From contig ONJJ01000020.1 of assembly GCA_900318115.1 (NCBI GenBank), forward strand, positions 1 through 64,000: a stretch of DNA of 64,000 nt. Direction: 5' to 3'. Positions 25,863-33,427 of this stretch are shown here, one piece after another; position 1 is the stretch's first letter; the number at the start of each line of letters is the position of its first letter. This DNA is from an uncultured Prevotellaceae bacterium (GTDB taxonomy: Bacteria; Bacteroidota; Bacteroidia; Bacteroidales; Bacteroidaceae). The translations under genes and the position numbers were made by a program. The notes below the pieces were generated by a model, which saw only the letters and a list, made by a program, of their open reading frames with translations, searched no databases and was not told the DNA's origin.

Positions 25863-26204
25863 ATGAAAGAGCATTTTTCTCACCCAGGAAGTCCGGAGAA
25901 GGACATCCTCTTCTCCCGCGCCATCAAAGCGGGCAAACGCATTTATTACATCGACGTGAAACAAAACAGCCGCAACGAGATGTATCTCTCGCTGACCGAG
26001 AGCAAGAAAATCGTCAGCGGCGATGCTGAGATGCCTCAGTTCAGCTACGAGAAGCACAAGATTTTCATCTACCCCGAAGACTTCGAGAAGTTCTCTGGTG
26101 CCATTGCCGATGCCATGAAATACATTTTCGAGCAGCAAGGGCAAGTCGAGCAACGGCCAGAACAGCCCAATGCAGAAATCAAACTCGATGAAATAGAGTT
26201 CTGA
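25863..26204 (+). CDS. PUR-domain (DUF3276) nucleic-acid-binding protein
   Basis: This 113-residue protein has the bacterial PUR-repeat layout (DUF3276), related to the single-stranded DNA/RNA-binding Pur-alpha fold. DILFSRAIKAGKRIYYIDVK opens the beta-sheet, then EMYLSLTESKK, HKIFIYPEDFEKF and a final helix AIADAMKYIF. Aromatic and basic residues on the strands would contact nucleic acid. The last 20 residues are a polar tail. The gene stands alone, diverges from nusB and ends in a shared terminator. Confidence 0.92.
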   Translation: MKEHFSHPGSPEKDILFSRAIKAGKRIYYIDVKQNSRNEMYLSLTESKKIVSGDAEMPQFSYEKHKIFIYPEDFEKFSGAIADAMKYIFEQQGQVEQRPEQPNAEIKLDEIEF

Positions 26205-26227
26205 TTCCGCTTAGAGAGAAAAAATGA

Positions 26228-26261
26228 GGGGGCAGACTTCGTTGGTCTGCCCCCTTGTTTG
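26228..26261. terminator. bidirectional terminator
   Basis: Stem GGGGGCAGAC (26228-26237) with GTCTGCCCCC (26245-26254). TTGTTTGTTA follows on plus and TCATTTTTT on minus. It serves the PUR gene and the convergent lipoprotein gene. Confidence 0.88.
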
Positions 26262-26281
26262 TTATCTCAAGCGAGAAATGC

Positions 26282-27154
26282 TTAGCGAGTCAGGCGGAAG
26301 ATGACTTCTACATCCCAGTCTGCATCGTTATCTTGTTTGATGGTGCTCTTCAAAGAAAGCCAGCATTCACCAGCGTAAACGCCTTCCTTATAGACCTTGA
26401 CGCTTGCATTACCGTCTTTAAGGAAATCATTATTCATAGCATCTTTATCTTGCCAATCGAACTTCAGGTCACCGGCAGCTGCTGTGGTCTTCCAACGCCA
26501 GTTAGCAGTATAGTTTTTATTACTAGTGAAGTACACGCAGAAAAGACCTACTCCCTGGAAAGTAGCTGTTTTGACAACATACTCATCCTTGAAGTCTTCG
26601 TTGATCTTACAACCTTCTTTTTCTGCACGAGCCTTCAGTGCCTGGAAGTCAATGCCCTTGAGCTCATCGGTAACGGTTCCCTTGGTTCCCTGCTTATGAA
26701 GGTTCAAGGTGGTCATGAAGGGCTTCCAATCGCCAATGATATCTGTGTTTCCGGAATTAGAAGCTGTGGTCTTGGTGGCTACGACTGTGACGGTATTGCC
26801 ATTGGTTGTAATGGTAACATCCACGCTCGTTGCACCATCGCCAACGGTGATTCTCCAGCTCTGACCACCAGAACTTACAGTGTAAACACCATTCTGCTCA
26901 GTGTATGTTCCGACGACGTACTCAACAACGCCATCTTCGTTCTGCTGCTCAATGATAACCGAGTTGCCTTCACCGAACGAAACGCTCTTAATGGGGGTTT
27001 CTTGGGACGAGAACGTGTACTTGGCAGCCTTGGCTACGTTGGCTGGAGTCGGGAACACATAAGGTGTCTCCTCCTTGTCATCGCTTCCGCATGCAATAAA
27101 GCCAAGAGGCAATGCCATTGCCATCAAGGCACAGATGAATTTGTTCAGTTTCAT
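26282..27154 (-). CDS. lipoprotein of unknown function
   Basis: This 290-residue protein has a lipoprotein signal with lipobox GFIAC (Cys22). The next residues are GSDDKEE, an acidic cluster of the kind that directs Bacteroidota lipoproteins to the cell surface. The rest is Thr/Ser/Asn-rich and predicted beta-rich. An N-terminal part (about 40-130) looks like a repeated small sandwich, and a C-terminal half (from about 140, DIIGDWKPFMTTLNL) resembles a lipocalin/calycin-like barrel seen in some Bacteroidales lipoproteins. I recognise no family. It follows the outer-membrane protein gene by 36 bp on the same strand, so the two probably act as a pair at the outer membrane. Confidence 0.75.
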   Translation of the reverse strand: MKLNKFICALMAMALPLGFIACGSDDKEETPYVFPTPANVAKAAKYTFSSQETPIKSVSFGEGNSVIIEQQNEDGVVEYVVGTYTEQNGVYTVSSGGQSWRITVGDGATSVDVTITTNGNTVTVVATKTTASNSGNTDIIGDWKPFMTTLNLHKQGTKGTVTDELKGIDFQALKARAEKEGCKINEDFKDEYVVKTATFQGVGLFCVYFTSNKNYTANWRWKTTAAAGDLKFDWQDKDAMNNDFLKDGNASVKVYKEGVYAGECWLSLKSTIKQDNDADWDVEVIFRLTR

Positions 27155-27190
27155 TTTCTTTTGATTTTAGATTATAAGTGTATTTTTGAT

Positions 27191-27985
27191 TTAGAAGAAT
27201 CGACCCGTCAGGCGAATGTTCAGCACTGGCCAGACCTTCACTTTGTGGATAATCTTCAAGGCGTCCTCCACATCATCGTGGAAACTCTCGCCGAAGTCGA
27301 AGTCATCAGCCTCAAGTTCTGTCCACTGATACTTAGTGCCAGATGTCGTGGTAGCCTGTGCATAGCCCTCCAGGCGGGGTGTGCCATGGAACTGGACACC
27401 GAGGTCAAAAGCGACATTCAGGCGTTTCTTGGGAATGGCACGTCCAAAACCGATTCCGAGATAGGGTTTCACGGAGTTGGCTTTCAGACGCAGATCGATG
27501 GCGCCCGTTTCTGCATCGGGACGAACGGTCCATTGAGCACCATCTATCATCTTAGCGATACCTCCGCCGATAGGAGATATGGGATCTTCGATGAAGCTGG
27601 CAGTGAGAATATCACTCGTGCCCATGAACAGACCAGCAGTCACATGGAAAGAATTCTTCAGCCCAAAGGGATAAGCATCGAATAGGATTTTACCATCAAT
27701 CTTATTCAATTTGGCCTTCACTTCGCCCATACCCTGGATGCCGTTGCGAGTGTATTTGACATCGTCTTTGGTGTACTTGATCCTGGGGAAGAAACTCACG
27801 CCCGCACGCACACTTACATAAGGTGTGATAGGAGCTGCCACGTCAATGCCGATACCATCGGTACCGACAGAAATGCTACCGCCAAGGTGAGTGAAGATGT
27901 AGTTGTCGCTGTCAGAAGAATCCTGAGCCTTCAGGCCAACAGAAATCAACAAGAGTGTTGCGAAGAGGGAAATCGTCTTTTTCAT
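27191..27985 (-). CDS. outer-membrane beta-barrel-like protein
   Basis: This 264-residue exported protein (signal MKKTISLFATLLLISVGLKA) has alternating strands typical of small outer-membrane barrels, such as GGSISVGTDGIGIDVAAPIT, YVSVRAGVSFFPRI, YLGIGFGRAIPKKRLNVAFD and LGVQFHG. The final strand ends in Phe (NIRLTGRFF), the usual BAM recognition signal. The frame runs back to 28096, but the promoter at 28023-28054 and the signal peptide fix ATG 27985. It resembles uncharacterised Bacteroidales barrel proteins of OmpW/OmpA-like size. It is the first gene of a pair with the downstream lipoprotein. Confidence 0.78.
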   Translation of the reverse strand: MKKTISLFATLLLISVGLKAQDSSDSDNYIFTHLGGSISVGTDGIGIDVAAPITPYVSVRAGVSFFPRIKYTKDDVKYTRNGIQGMGEVKAKLNKIDGKILFDAYPFGLKNSFHVTAGLFMGTSDILTASFIEDPISPIGGGIAKMIDGAQWTVRPDAETGAIDLRLKANSVKPYLGIGFGRAIPKKRLNVAFDLGVQFHGTPRLEGYAQATTTSGTKYQWTELEADDFDFGESFHDDVEDALKIIHKVKVWPVLNIRLTGRFF

Positions 27986-28022
27986 AAGATAAGCGGTTTG
28001 ATGATTAATTACTAAATATGCC

Positions 28023-28054
28023 GCAAAGATAGAGAGTTTTTTAATACGAAACAA
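28023..28054 (-). promoter_or_regulatory. consensus promoter for the barrel-lipoprotein pair
   Basis: Minus strand TTG (28052-28054), 20 bp, TATCTTTGC (28023-28031). Confidence 0.75.
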
Positions 28055-28198
28055 GTTTTTGCCCATTTTTCCACATTCTAAGCCTATTTTAGACAAAAAA
28101 AGAGGCTCTTCCCCTTAAAAAAAGCTTTTCAATCGGACCAAAAGTCAAAATGCAGACATTTTTCTTCGCGTCTTTTCGTCTTTTCGAAGCTTTTTCCG

Positions 28199-28207
28199 TA
28201 TCTTTGC
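28199..28207 (+). promoter_or_regulatory. -7 element for purL
   Basis: TATCTTTGC, exact TAnnTTTGC, 33 bp before the ATG. T-rich sequence but no clear TTG at -33. No purine riboswitch is visible in this short leader. Confidence 0.55.
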
Positions 28208-28239
28208 ACCGCAAAACAAGAAAATAACACTTTACCATC

Positions 28240-31200
28240 ATGGCAATCTTCTTTTTCCGCACCCCTGGCAAGAGCATTATCGCCACTCAAGTGGACCATC
28301 AGCTCAACCAAGAAGAAATCGACAAACTCTGTTGGCTCTACGGCAACGCCACACTCATTGACGCCCCGGCCCTGGAAGGAAACTTCGTGGGGCCACGCCG
28401 CGAAATGATCACCCCATGGAGCACCAACGCCGTGGAAATCACCCAGAACATGGCTCTCTGCGGCATCACACGTATAGAGGAATACTTCGCCGTCGAAAGC
28501 GATGAGCCCGACTACGACCCCATGCTCCAGCGCCTCTACAAGGGATTAGACCAAGACATCTTCACCGTAAACATCCAGCCCGCGCCCATTCAGGTTATCG
28601 AGAATCTGGAAGAGTACAACGAACAAGAGGGATTAGCACTCTCGCCCGAGGAAATAGAATACCTCCACAAGGTCGAAGGACAGCTCGGCCGCAAGCTGAC
28701 AGACTCTGAGGTCTTTGGCTTTGCACAAATCAACAGCGAGCATTGTCGCCACAAGATTTTCGGCGGCACGTTCATCATCGACGGAGAGGAAATGCCCAGC
28801 AGCCTCTTTGCCATGATCAAGAAGACCACGCAGGAGAATCCCCACCACATTATTTCCGCCTACAAGGACAACGTAGCCTTTGCCGAAGGACCTGTCGTTG
28901 AACAGTTTGCGCCCGCAGACCACTCCACCAGCGACTATTTCATCATAAAGAATATCGAGAGTGTCATTAGCCTCAAGGCCGAAACCCACAACTTCCCCAC
29001 GACCGTGGAACCCTTCAACGGCGCCAGCACAGGCACCGGCGGTGAGATCCGCGACCGTATGGGTGGCGGCACGGGTTCGTGGCCCATTGCCGGAACGGCC
29101 GTGTACATGACCAGCTATCCCCGGAATGCAGAAAGTCGCGAATGGGAACGCCTCTTGCCTGTGCGTCAATGGCTTTATCAGACGCCGGAGCAGATCCTTA
29201 TCAAAGCCTCCAACGGTGCCAGCGACTTCGGCAACAAATTCGGGCAGCCGCTCATCACCGGCTCCGTGCTCACCTTCGAACACGAGGAGAATGGCGAACA
29301 GTACGGCTACGACAAAGTTATCATGCTGGCTGGCGGAGTGGGCTACGGCACCAAGCGCGATTGCCTGAAGGGCACTCCCGCCAAAGGCAACAAGATTGTG
29401 GTCGTGGGCGGTGACAACTACCGCATCGGTCTCGGTGGAGGCTCGGTCTCCAGCGTTGACACGGGTCGCTACAGCAGCGGTATCGAACTCAATGCCGTAC
29501 AGCGTGCCAACCCGGAGATGCAGAAGCGTGCCAATAACCTCGTGCGCGCCCTGTGCGAAGAAGAGGTGAACCCCGTCGTGAGCATACACGACCATGGCTC
29601 GGCAGGTCATGTCAACTGCCTCAGCGAGCTGGTCGAGGATTGTGGCGGACTCATCGACATGACCAAGCTACCCATCGGCGACCCCACCCTCTCCAGCAAG
29701 GAAATCATTGCCAACGAGAGTCAGGAACGCATGGGACTGCTCATCCAGGAAGAGCATCTTGATCACGTTCGTGCCATTGCCGAGCGCGAGCGCGCTCCGC
29801 TCTATGTTGTCGGCGAGACCACGGGTGATGCTCACTTCGCTTTTGAGCAAGGTGATGGCGTACGCCCGTTCGACCTCGATGTTGCACAGATGTTCGGCCA
29901 CTCGCCAAAGACGGTGATGGTGGACGAGACCGTGGATCGTCGATACGAGGACGTGGCCACCGAGAGTAATCCTTCACTCACGACGCTTCAGTCATCATTA
30001 GAGAAAGTCCTCTCCCTCGAAGCCGTGGCTTGTAAGGACTGGCTGACGAACAAGGTGGACCGCAGCGTCACGGGCAAGGTCGCTCGCCAGCAGTGTCAGG
30101 GTCAGGTTCAGCTGCCCCTCTCGGACTGCGGCGTGGTCGCCCTTGACTACCGTGGTCGCAAAGGCATAGCCACAGCGCTCGGCCATGCCCCCCAGGCGGG
30201 TCTTGCCAATCCCGCTGCCGGTTCTGTTCTCTCTGTCGCCGAGAGCCTGACCAACCTAGTCTGGGCGCCACTCAGCGAAGGTCTCGACAGCGTCAGTCTC
30301 AGCGCCAACTGGATGTGGCCCTGCCGTTCTCAGAAGGGTGAAGATGCCCGTCTCTACCACGCCGTCGAAGCGCTCTCGGACTTCTGTTGCGCTCTGGAAA
30401 TCAACGTTCCCACGGGCAAGGACAGCCTCTCCATGACCCAGAAATACCCCGATGGCAGCAAGATTATCGCTCCGGGCACCGTCATTGTATCGTCCGGCGG
30501 TGAGGTCAGCGACATCCGCAAGGTCGTCAGTCCCGTGTTGGCCGACGAGCCCAAGTCTGCCCTCTACCACATCGACTTCTCCTTTGACGAGCTGCGCCTG
30601 GGCGGTAGCGCCTTTGCACAGGTTCATGGCAAGGTAGGCTCCGATGTTCATACCTGCACCAACCCCGAATACTTCCGCGATGCCTTCGATGCCGTGCAGG
30701 AATGTGTGCGCAAGGAACTGCTGTTGGCAGGTCACGACATCAGCGCCGGCGGTCTCATCACCTGCCTGCTGGAGATGTGCTTTGCCAACACCCATGGCGG
30801 CATGAAGATCAACCTCGTCAACTTTGAATCCAACGACATCCAGAAGATTCTCTTCGCCGAGAATCCCGGGGTGGTCGTTCAGGTCAGCACCAAGGACGAA
30901 GCCGAGTTCAAGGAACTCATGGACGAAGCTGGCGTGGGTTATATATATATAGGTACGCCCGCGCGCGAACGCAGCTTACGAATCCGCAAGGGTGACTTCG
31001 AGGAGACGCTGGACATCGACCGACTCCGCGATATCTGGTACCGTCCCTCCTACCTTCTCGACCGTCGTCAGAGCATGAACGGCTGTGCCGAAGCTCGCTA
31101 CGAGAACTACAAGCACCAGCCCATCGACATCCGTCTGCCTCGCCACTTCACCGGAAAGCTCTCCCAATACGACCTCAACCCCGACCGCTGGAAGGAAGCC

Positions 31201-32043
31201 CCCCAAAGCACCTCCAAGGGTGCCCCCCAAATTGAAAACACCCAGAAGGGAGGTTCGCTCTGCAGCGATGGTATCGCTGCCCCCCGCCCCCACGCCGCCA
31301 TCATCCGTGAGAAAGGCACCAACGGCGAACGCGAAATGGCCTATTGCCTCTACCTCGCCGGCTTCGAGGTGAAGGATGTCATGATGACCGACCTCATCAC
31401 AGGTCGCGAGACGTTGGACGACATCCAGATGATTGTCTTCTGCGGTGGATTCTCTAACTCCGATGTCCTTGGCTCCGCCAAAGGCTGGGCTGGCGCCTTC
31501 CTCTACAATCCCAAGGCCAAGGCTACCCTCGACCGCTTCTACGCTCGCCCCGACACCCTATCGCTCGGCATCTGCAACGGTTGCCAGCTGATGGTGGAAC
31601 TGAACCTGCTCGGCCTTACAGGCGAGGAAAAGATGTTGCACAACGACAGCCACAAGTTCGAGTCCGCCTACCTCGGCCTGACCATCCCCGAAAACAAGAG
31701 TGTCCTCTTCGGTTCCCTCTCTGGCAGCAAGCTCGGCATCTGGGTGGCTCACGGCGAAGGCAAGTTCCACCTGCCGCAACCCGAAAAGGCCTACAACGTC
31801 GTGGCCAAGTACAGCTACGACCAATATCCCGCCAACCCCAACGGCTCCGACTACAGCGTAGCTGGCCTTTGCTCTGCCGACGGTCGCCATCTGGCAATGA
31901 TGCCACACCTCGAGCGTGCCATCTTCCCATGGCAGTGCGCCTGGTACCCTGCCGACCACCGCATGGATGAGGTCACGCCCTGGATTGAAGCATTCGTGAA
32001 TGCACGTAAATGGTGCGAGGAGCACAGAACAAACATTGGATGA
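28240..32043 (+). CDS. purL: phosphoribosylformylglycinamidine synthase (large PurL)
   Basis: This is the single-chain FGAM synthase of purine synthesis (FGAR + Gln + ATP to FGAM). The 1267 residues hold a PurS-like N-domain, a linker with GFAQINSEHCRHKIF, the two ATP-binding synthetase halves (SLKAETHNFPTTVEPFNGAS; VPTGKDSLSM), and a C-terminal class I glutaminase with nucleophile Cys1112 in LGICNGCQLM and His in WVAHGEGKF. An insertion of about 28 residues (about 986-1015, KEAPQSTSKGAPQIENTQKG onward) separates synthetase and glutaminase where relatives have a short linker. Its DNA is GC-rich and repeat-like. The 3' end overlaps the next gene as ATGA. Confidence 0.97.
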   Translation: MAIFFFRTPGKSIIATQVDHQLNQEEIDKLCWLYGNATLIDAPALEGNFVGPRREMITPWSTNAVEITQNMALCGITRIEEYFAVESDEPDYDPMLQRLYKGLDQDIFTVNIQPAPIQVIENLEEYNEQEGLALSPEEIEYLHKVEGQLGRKLTDSEVFGFAQINSEHCRHKIFGGTFIIDGEEMPSSLFAMIKKTTQENPHHIISAYKDNVAFAEGPVVEQFAPADHSTSDYFIIKNIESVISLKAETHNFPTTVEPFNGASTGTGGEIRDRMGGGTGSWPIAGTAVYMTSYPRNAESREWERLLPVRQWLYQTPEQILIKASNGASDFGNKFGQPLITGSVLTFEHEENGEQYGYDKVIMLAGGVGYGTKRDCLKGTPAKGNKIVVVGGDNYRIGLGGGSVSSVDTGRYSSGIELNAVQRANPEMQKRANNLVRALCEEEVNPVVSIHDHGSAGHVNCLSELVEDCGGLIDMTKLPIGDPTLSSKEIIANESQERMGLLIQEEHLDHVRAIAERERAPLYVVGETTGDAHFAFEQGDGVRPFDLDVAQMFGHSPKTVMVDETVDRRYEDVATESNPSLTTLQSSLEKVLSLEAVACKDWLTNKVDRSVTGKVARQQCQGQVQLPLSDCGVVALDYRGRKGIATALGHAPQAGLANPAAGSVLSVAESLTNLVWAPLSEGLDSVSLSANWMWPCRSQKGEDARLYHAVEALSDFCCALEINVPTGKDSLSMTQKYPDGSKIIAPGTVIVSSGGEVSDIRKVVSPVLADEPKSALYHIDFSFDELRLGGSAFAQVHGKVGSDVHTCTNPEYFRDAFDAVQECVRKELLLAGHDISAGGLITCLLEMCFANTHGGMKINLVNFESNDIQKILFAENPGVVVQVSTKDEAEFKELMDEAGVGYIYIGTPARERSLRIRKGDFEETLDIDRLRDIWYRPSYLLDRRQSMNGCAEARYENYKHQPIDIRLPRHFTGKLSQYDLNPDRWKEAPQSTSKGAPQIENTQKGGSLCSDGIAAPRPHAAIIREKGTNGEREMAYCLYLAGFEVKDVMMTDLITGRETLDDIQMIVFCGGFSNSDVLGSAKGWAGAFLYNPKAKATLDRFYARPDTLSLGICNGCQLMVELNLLGLTGEEKMLHNDSHKFESAYLGLTIPENKSVLFGSLSGSKLGIWVAHGEGKFHLPQPEKAYNVVAKYSYDQYPANPNGSDYSVAGLCSADGRHLAMMPHLERAIFPWQCAWYPADHRMDEVTPWIEAFVNARKWCEEHRTNIG
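30939..30970 (+). repeat. AT-to-CGCGCG element, copy in purL
   Basis: TTATATATATATAGGTACGC continues as CCGCGCGCGAAC. It is read as YIYIGTPARERSL at the end of the second synthetase half. Confidence 0.55.
31195..31284 (+). repeat. repeat-like in-frame insertion in purL
   Basis: The 90-nt stretch encodes about 30 residues absent from the usual PurL linker. It contains GGGTGCCCCCC, CAGAAGGGAGG and CGCTGCCCCCCGCCCC runs resembling intergenic C/G-rich elements rather than codon-structured sequence. It is one of several such insertions in the window (see findings). Confidence 0.45.
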
Positions 32044-32789
32044 TACCCAGTAACGAACAAATAGATACATCGCACCAGCCCCTCCCCTCTCTGACGGGTA
32101 GCGAAGGTCGTAGCGGATTGACTGAATGTCAATCCGCCCTGAGCGACCAAAGCAGCGCTCGGCCCAAAGAGACGCTTGACACTTCAAGAACTCCTCTGCC
32201 GAGGACGGACGAGGTTGAGGGTTGGTCTCTCTTCCGGACCTTCTTCCACATTGGCCTCTTCACCATCGGCGGCGGATATGCCATGATTCCGCTGATTGAG
32301 GCCAAGGTGGTGGACGAGAAGCAATGGATCAGCCGTGAGGACTTGTTGGACCTGATGGCTGTGGCACAATCCTGCCCCGGCATCTTTGCCGTGAACATTG
32401 CCATCTTCATTGGCTACAAGATACGAGGCACCTGGGGAGCACTGGCATCCACCCTGGGGTGCATTCTGCCTTCGTTCCTCATCATCCTGGCTATAGCCCT
32501 CTTCTTCCGTCAGTTCCAGGACAATCCTTGGGTAGCCCGTGCGTTCCGCGGCATACGCCCCTGCGTCGTAGCTCTCATCGCTGCTCCCACCTTCAAGATG
32601 GCCAAGACCGCCAAGATCGGCTGGACAAATGTCTGGATTCCAGTCCTTGGAGCCTTCCTCATCTGGATGTTCGGTGTATCCCCCATCTGGATTATCGTTA
32701 CCGCCGGACTCGGCGGATACCTCTATGGACTGGTCGTGGAAAGTCCTCAATCGGCCCCTGAGAAGGAGAACCCGTCCGATAATTCCTAA
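32040..32789 (+). CDS. chromate-transporter family protein, first half
   Basis: This 249-residue protein is one half of a ChrA-type transporter (CHR family, short two-gene form). The family core starts at about residue 64 (LFRTFFHIGLFTIGGGYAMI) and includes DLMAVAQSCPGIFAVNIAIF and GYKIRGTWGALASTLGCILP, with about six membrane helices. The first 60 residues are extra, Ser/Thr/Pro-rich and hydrophilic, and their DNA holds a large hairpin (32106-32148). The start ATG overlaps the purL stop (ATGA). No start codon is closer to the core except a TTG inside the hairpin. Real substrate unknown; chromate or sulfate is the family annotation. Confidence 0.88.
   Translation: MIPSNEQIDTSHQPLPSLTGSEGRSGLTECQSALSDQSSARPKETLDTSRTPLPRTDEVEGWSLFRTFFHIGLFTIGGGYAMIPLIEAKVVDEKQWISREDLLDLMAVAQSCPGIFAVNIAIFIGYKIRGTWGALASTLGCILPSFLIILAIALFFRQFQDNPWVARAFRGIRPCVVALIAAPTFKMAKTAKIGWTNVWIPVLGAFLIWMFGVSPIWIIVTAGLGGYLYGLVVESPQSAPEKENPSDNS
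32106..32148 (+). repeat. palindromic insertion in the chrA-like gene
   Basis: GCGGATTGAC (32113-32122) pairs with GTCAATCCGC (32128-32137) across TGAAT. Flanking GGTCG (32106-32110) and CGACC (32144-32148) extend the stem. It lies in the coding region and encodes part of the N-terminal extension. Confidence 0.6.
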
Positions 32790-32809
32790 ACATTCAAATC
32801 GCCTCTACT

Positions 32810-32836
32810 CCTCCCCCTTGGGGGAGGCAGGGAGGG
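32810..32836 (+). repeat. intergenic C/G palindrome
   Basis: CCTCCCCC (32810-32817), TT, GGGGGAGG (32820-32827), then CAGGGAGGG. It lies between the two transporter halves, without a U-tract, so a terminator is unlikely. It is similar in style to the insertions in purL and fmt. Confidence 0.5.
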
Positions 32837-32848
32837 GGCTTCCTTTCT

Positions 32849-33421
32849 ATGATATACCTCCAACTCTTCTACACCTTCTTCCTCATCGGTCTATTCGGAT
32901 TCGGTGGAGGCTACGCGATGATCTCCATGATTCAGGGTGAGGTTGTCACCAACCATCATTGGATGACGATGGGTGAGTTCACGGATATTGTGGCCGTATC
33001 ACAGATGACGCCCGGCCCCATCGGCATCAACTCCGCCACCTATGTGGGCTACACCGCCATCGTCAATGCGGGCGGCCCCCATTGGATGGGCATCCTCGGC
33101 TCCGTCACGGCCACCTTTGCCGTCGTCCTGCCATCGTTCATCCTCATGCTGCTGATTTCCAAGTTTCTGATGAAGTACAAGAATCATCCAGCCGTCGAGC
33201 ATGTCTTCTTGGGGTTGCGCCCGGCCGTTGTGGGCCTGCTTGCAGCAGCAGTTCTGCTGTTGTTGACTCCCGAGAACTTCTCCACGCCATCGGAATCCCC
33301 GTGGCAGTTCTGGATCAGTGTTGCAATCTTCGTCTTCACGCTCATCGCCTGTCAGGTGTACAAGCTCAACCCTATCCGCACTCTGTTATTCTGCGCTATT
33401 GCCGGCATCCTTCTATTTTAG
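32849..33421 (+). CDS. chromate-transporter family protein, second half
   Basis: This 190-residue protein is the partner half of the split transporter, with the same repeat motif (FFLIGLFGFGGGYAMISMIQ), FTDIVAVSQMTPGPIGINSA and YVGYTAIVNAGGPHWMGILG, then AVVLPSFILMLLISKFL. It is expected to have about six helices and to pair with the preceding protein in antiparallel fashion, as for short-form CHR proteins. It follows by 59 bp, with the C/G palindrome in the gap. It converges on comEC with only 6 bp between stops. Confidence 0.88.
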   Translation: MIYLQLFYTFFLIGLFGFGGGYAMISMIQGEVVTNHHWMTMGEFTDIVAVSQMTPGPIGINSATYVGYTAIVNAGGPHWMGILGSVTATFAVVLPSFILMLLISKFLMKYKNHPAVEHVFLGLRPAVVGLLAAAVLLLLTPENFSTPSESPWQFWISVAIFVFTLIACQVYKLNPIRTLLFCAIAGILLF

Positions 33422-33427
33422 TAAGAA

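Noticed and set aside
32810-32836. terminator between the chromate-transporter halves
   Set aside because: The palindrome has no U-tract and separates two halves that must be made together, so I list it as a repeat instead.
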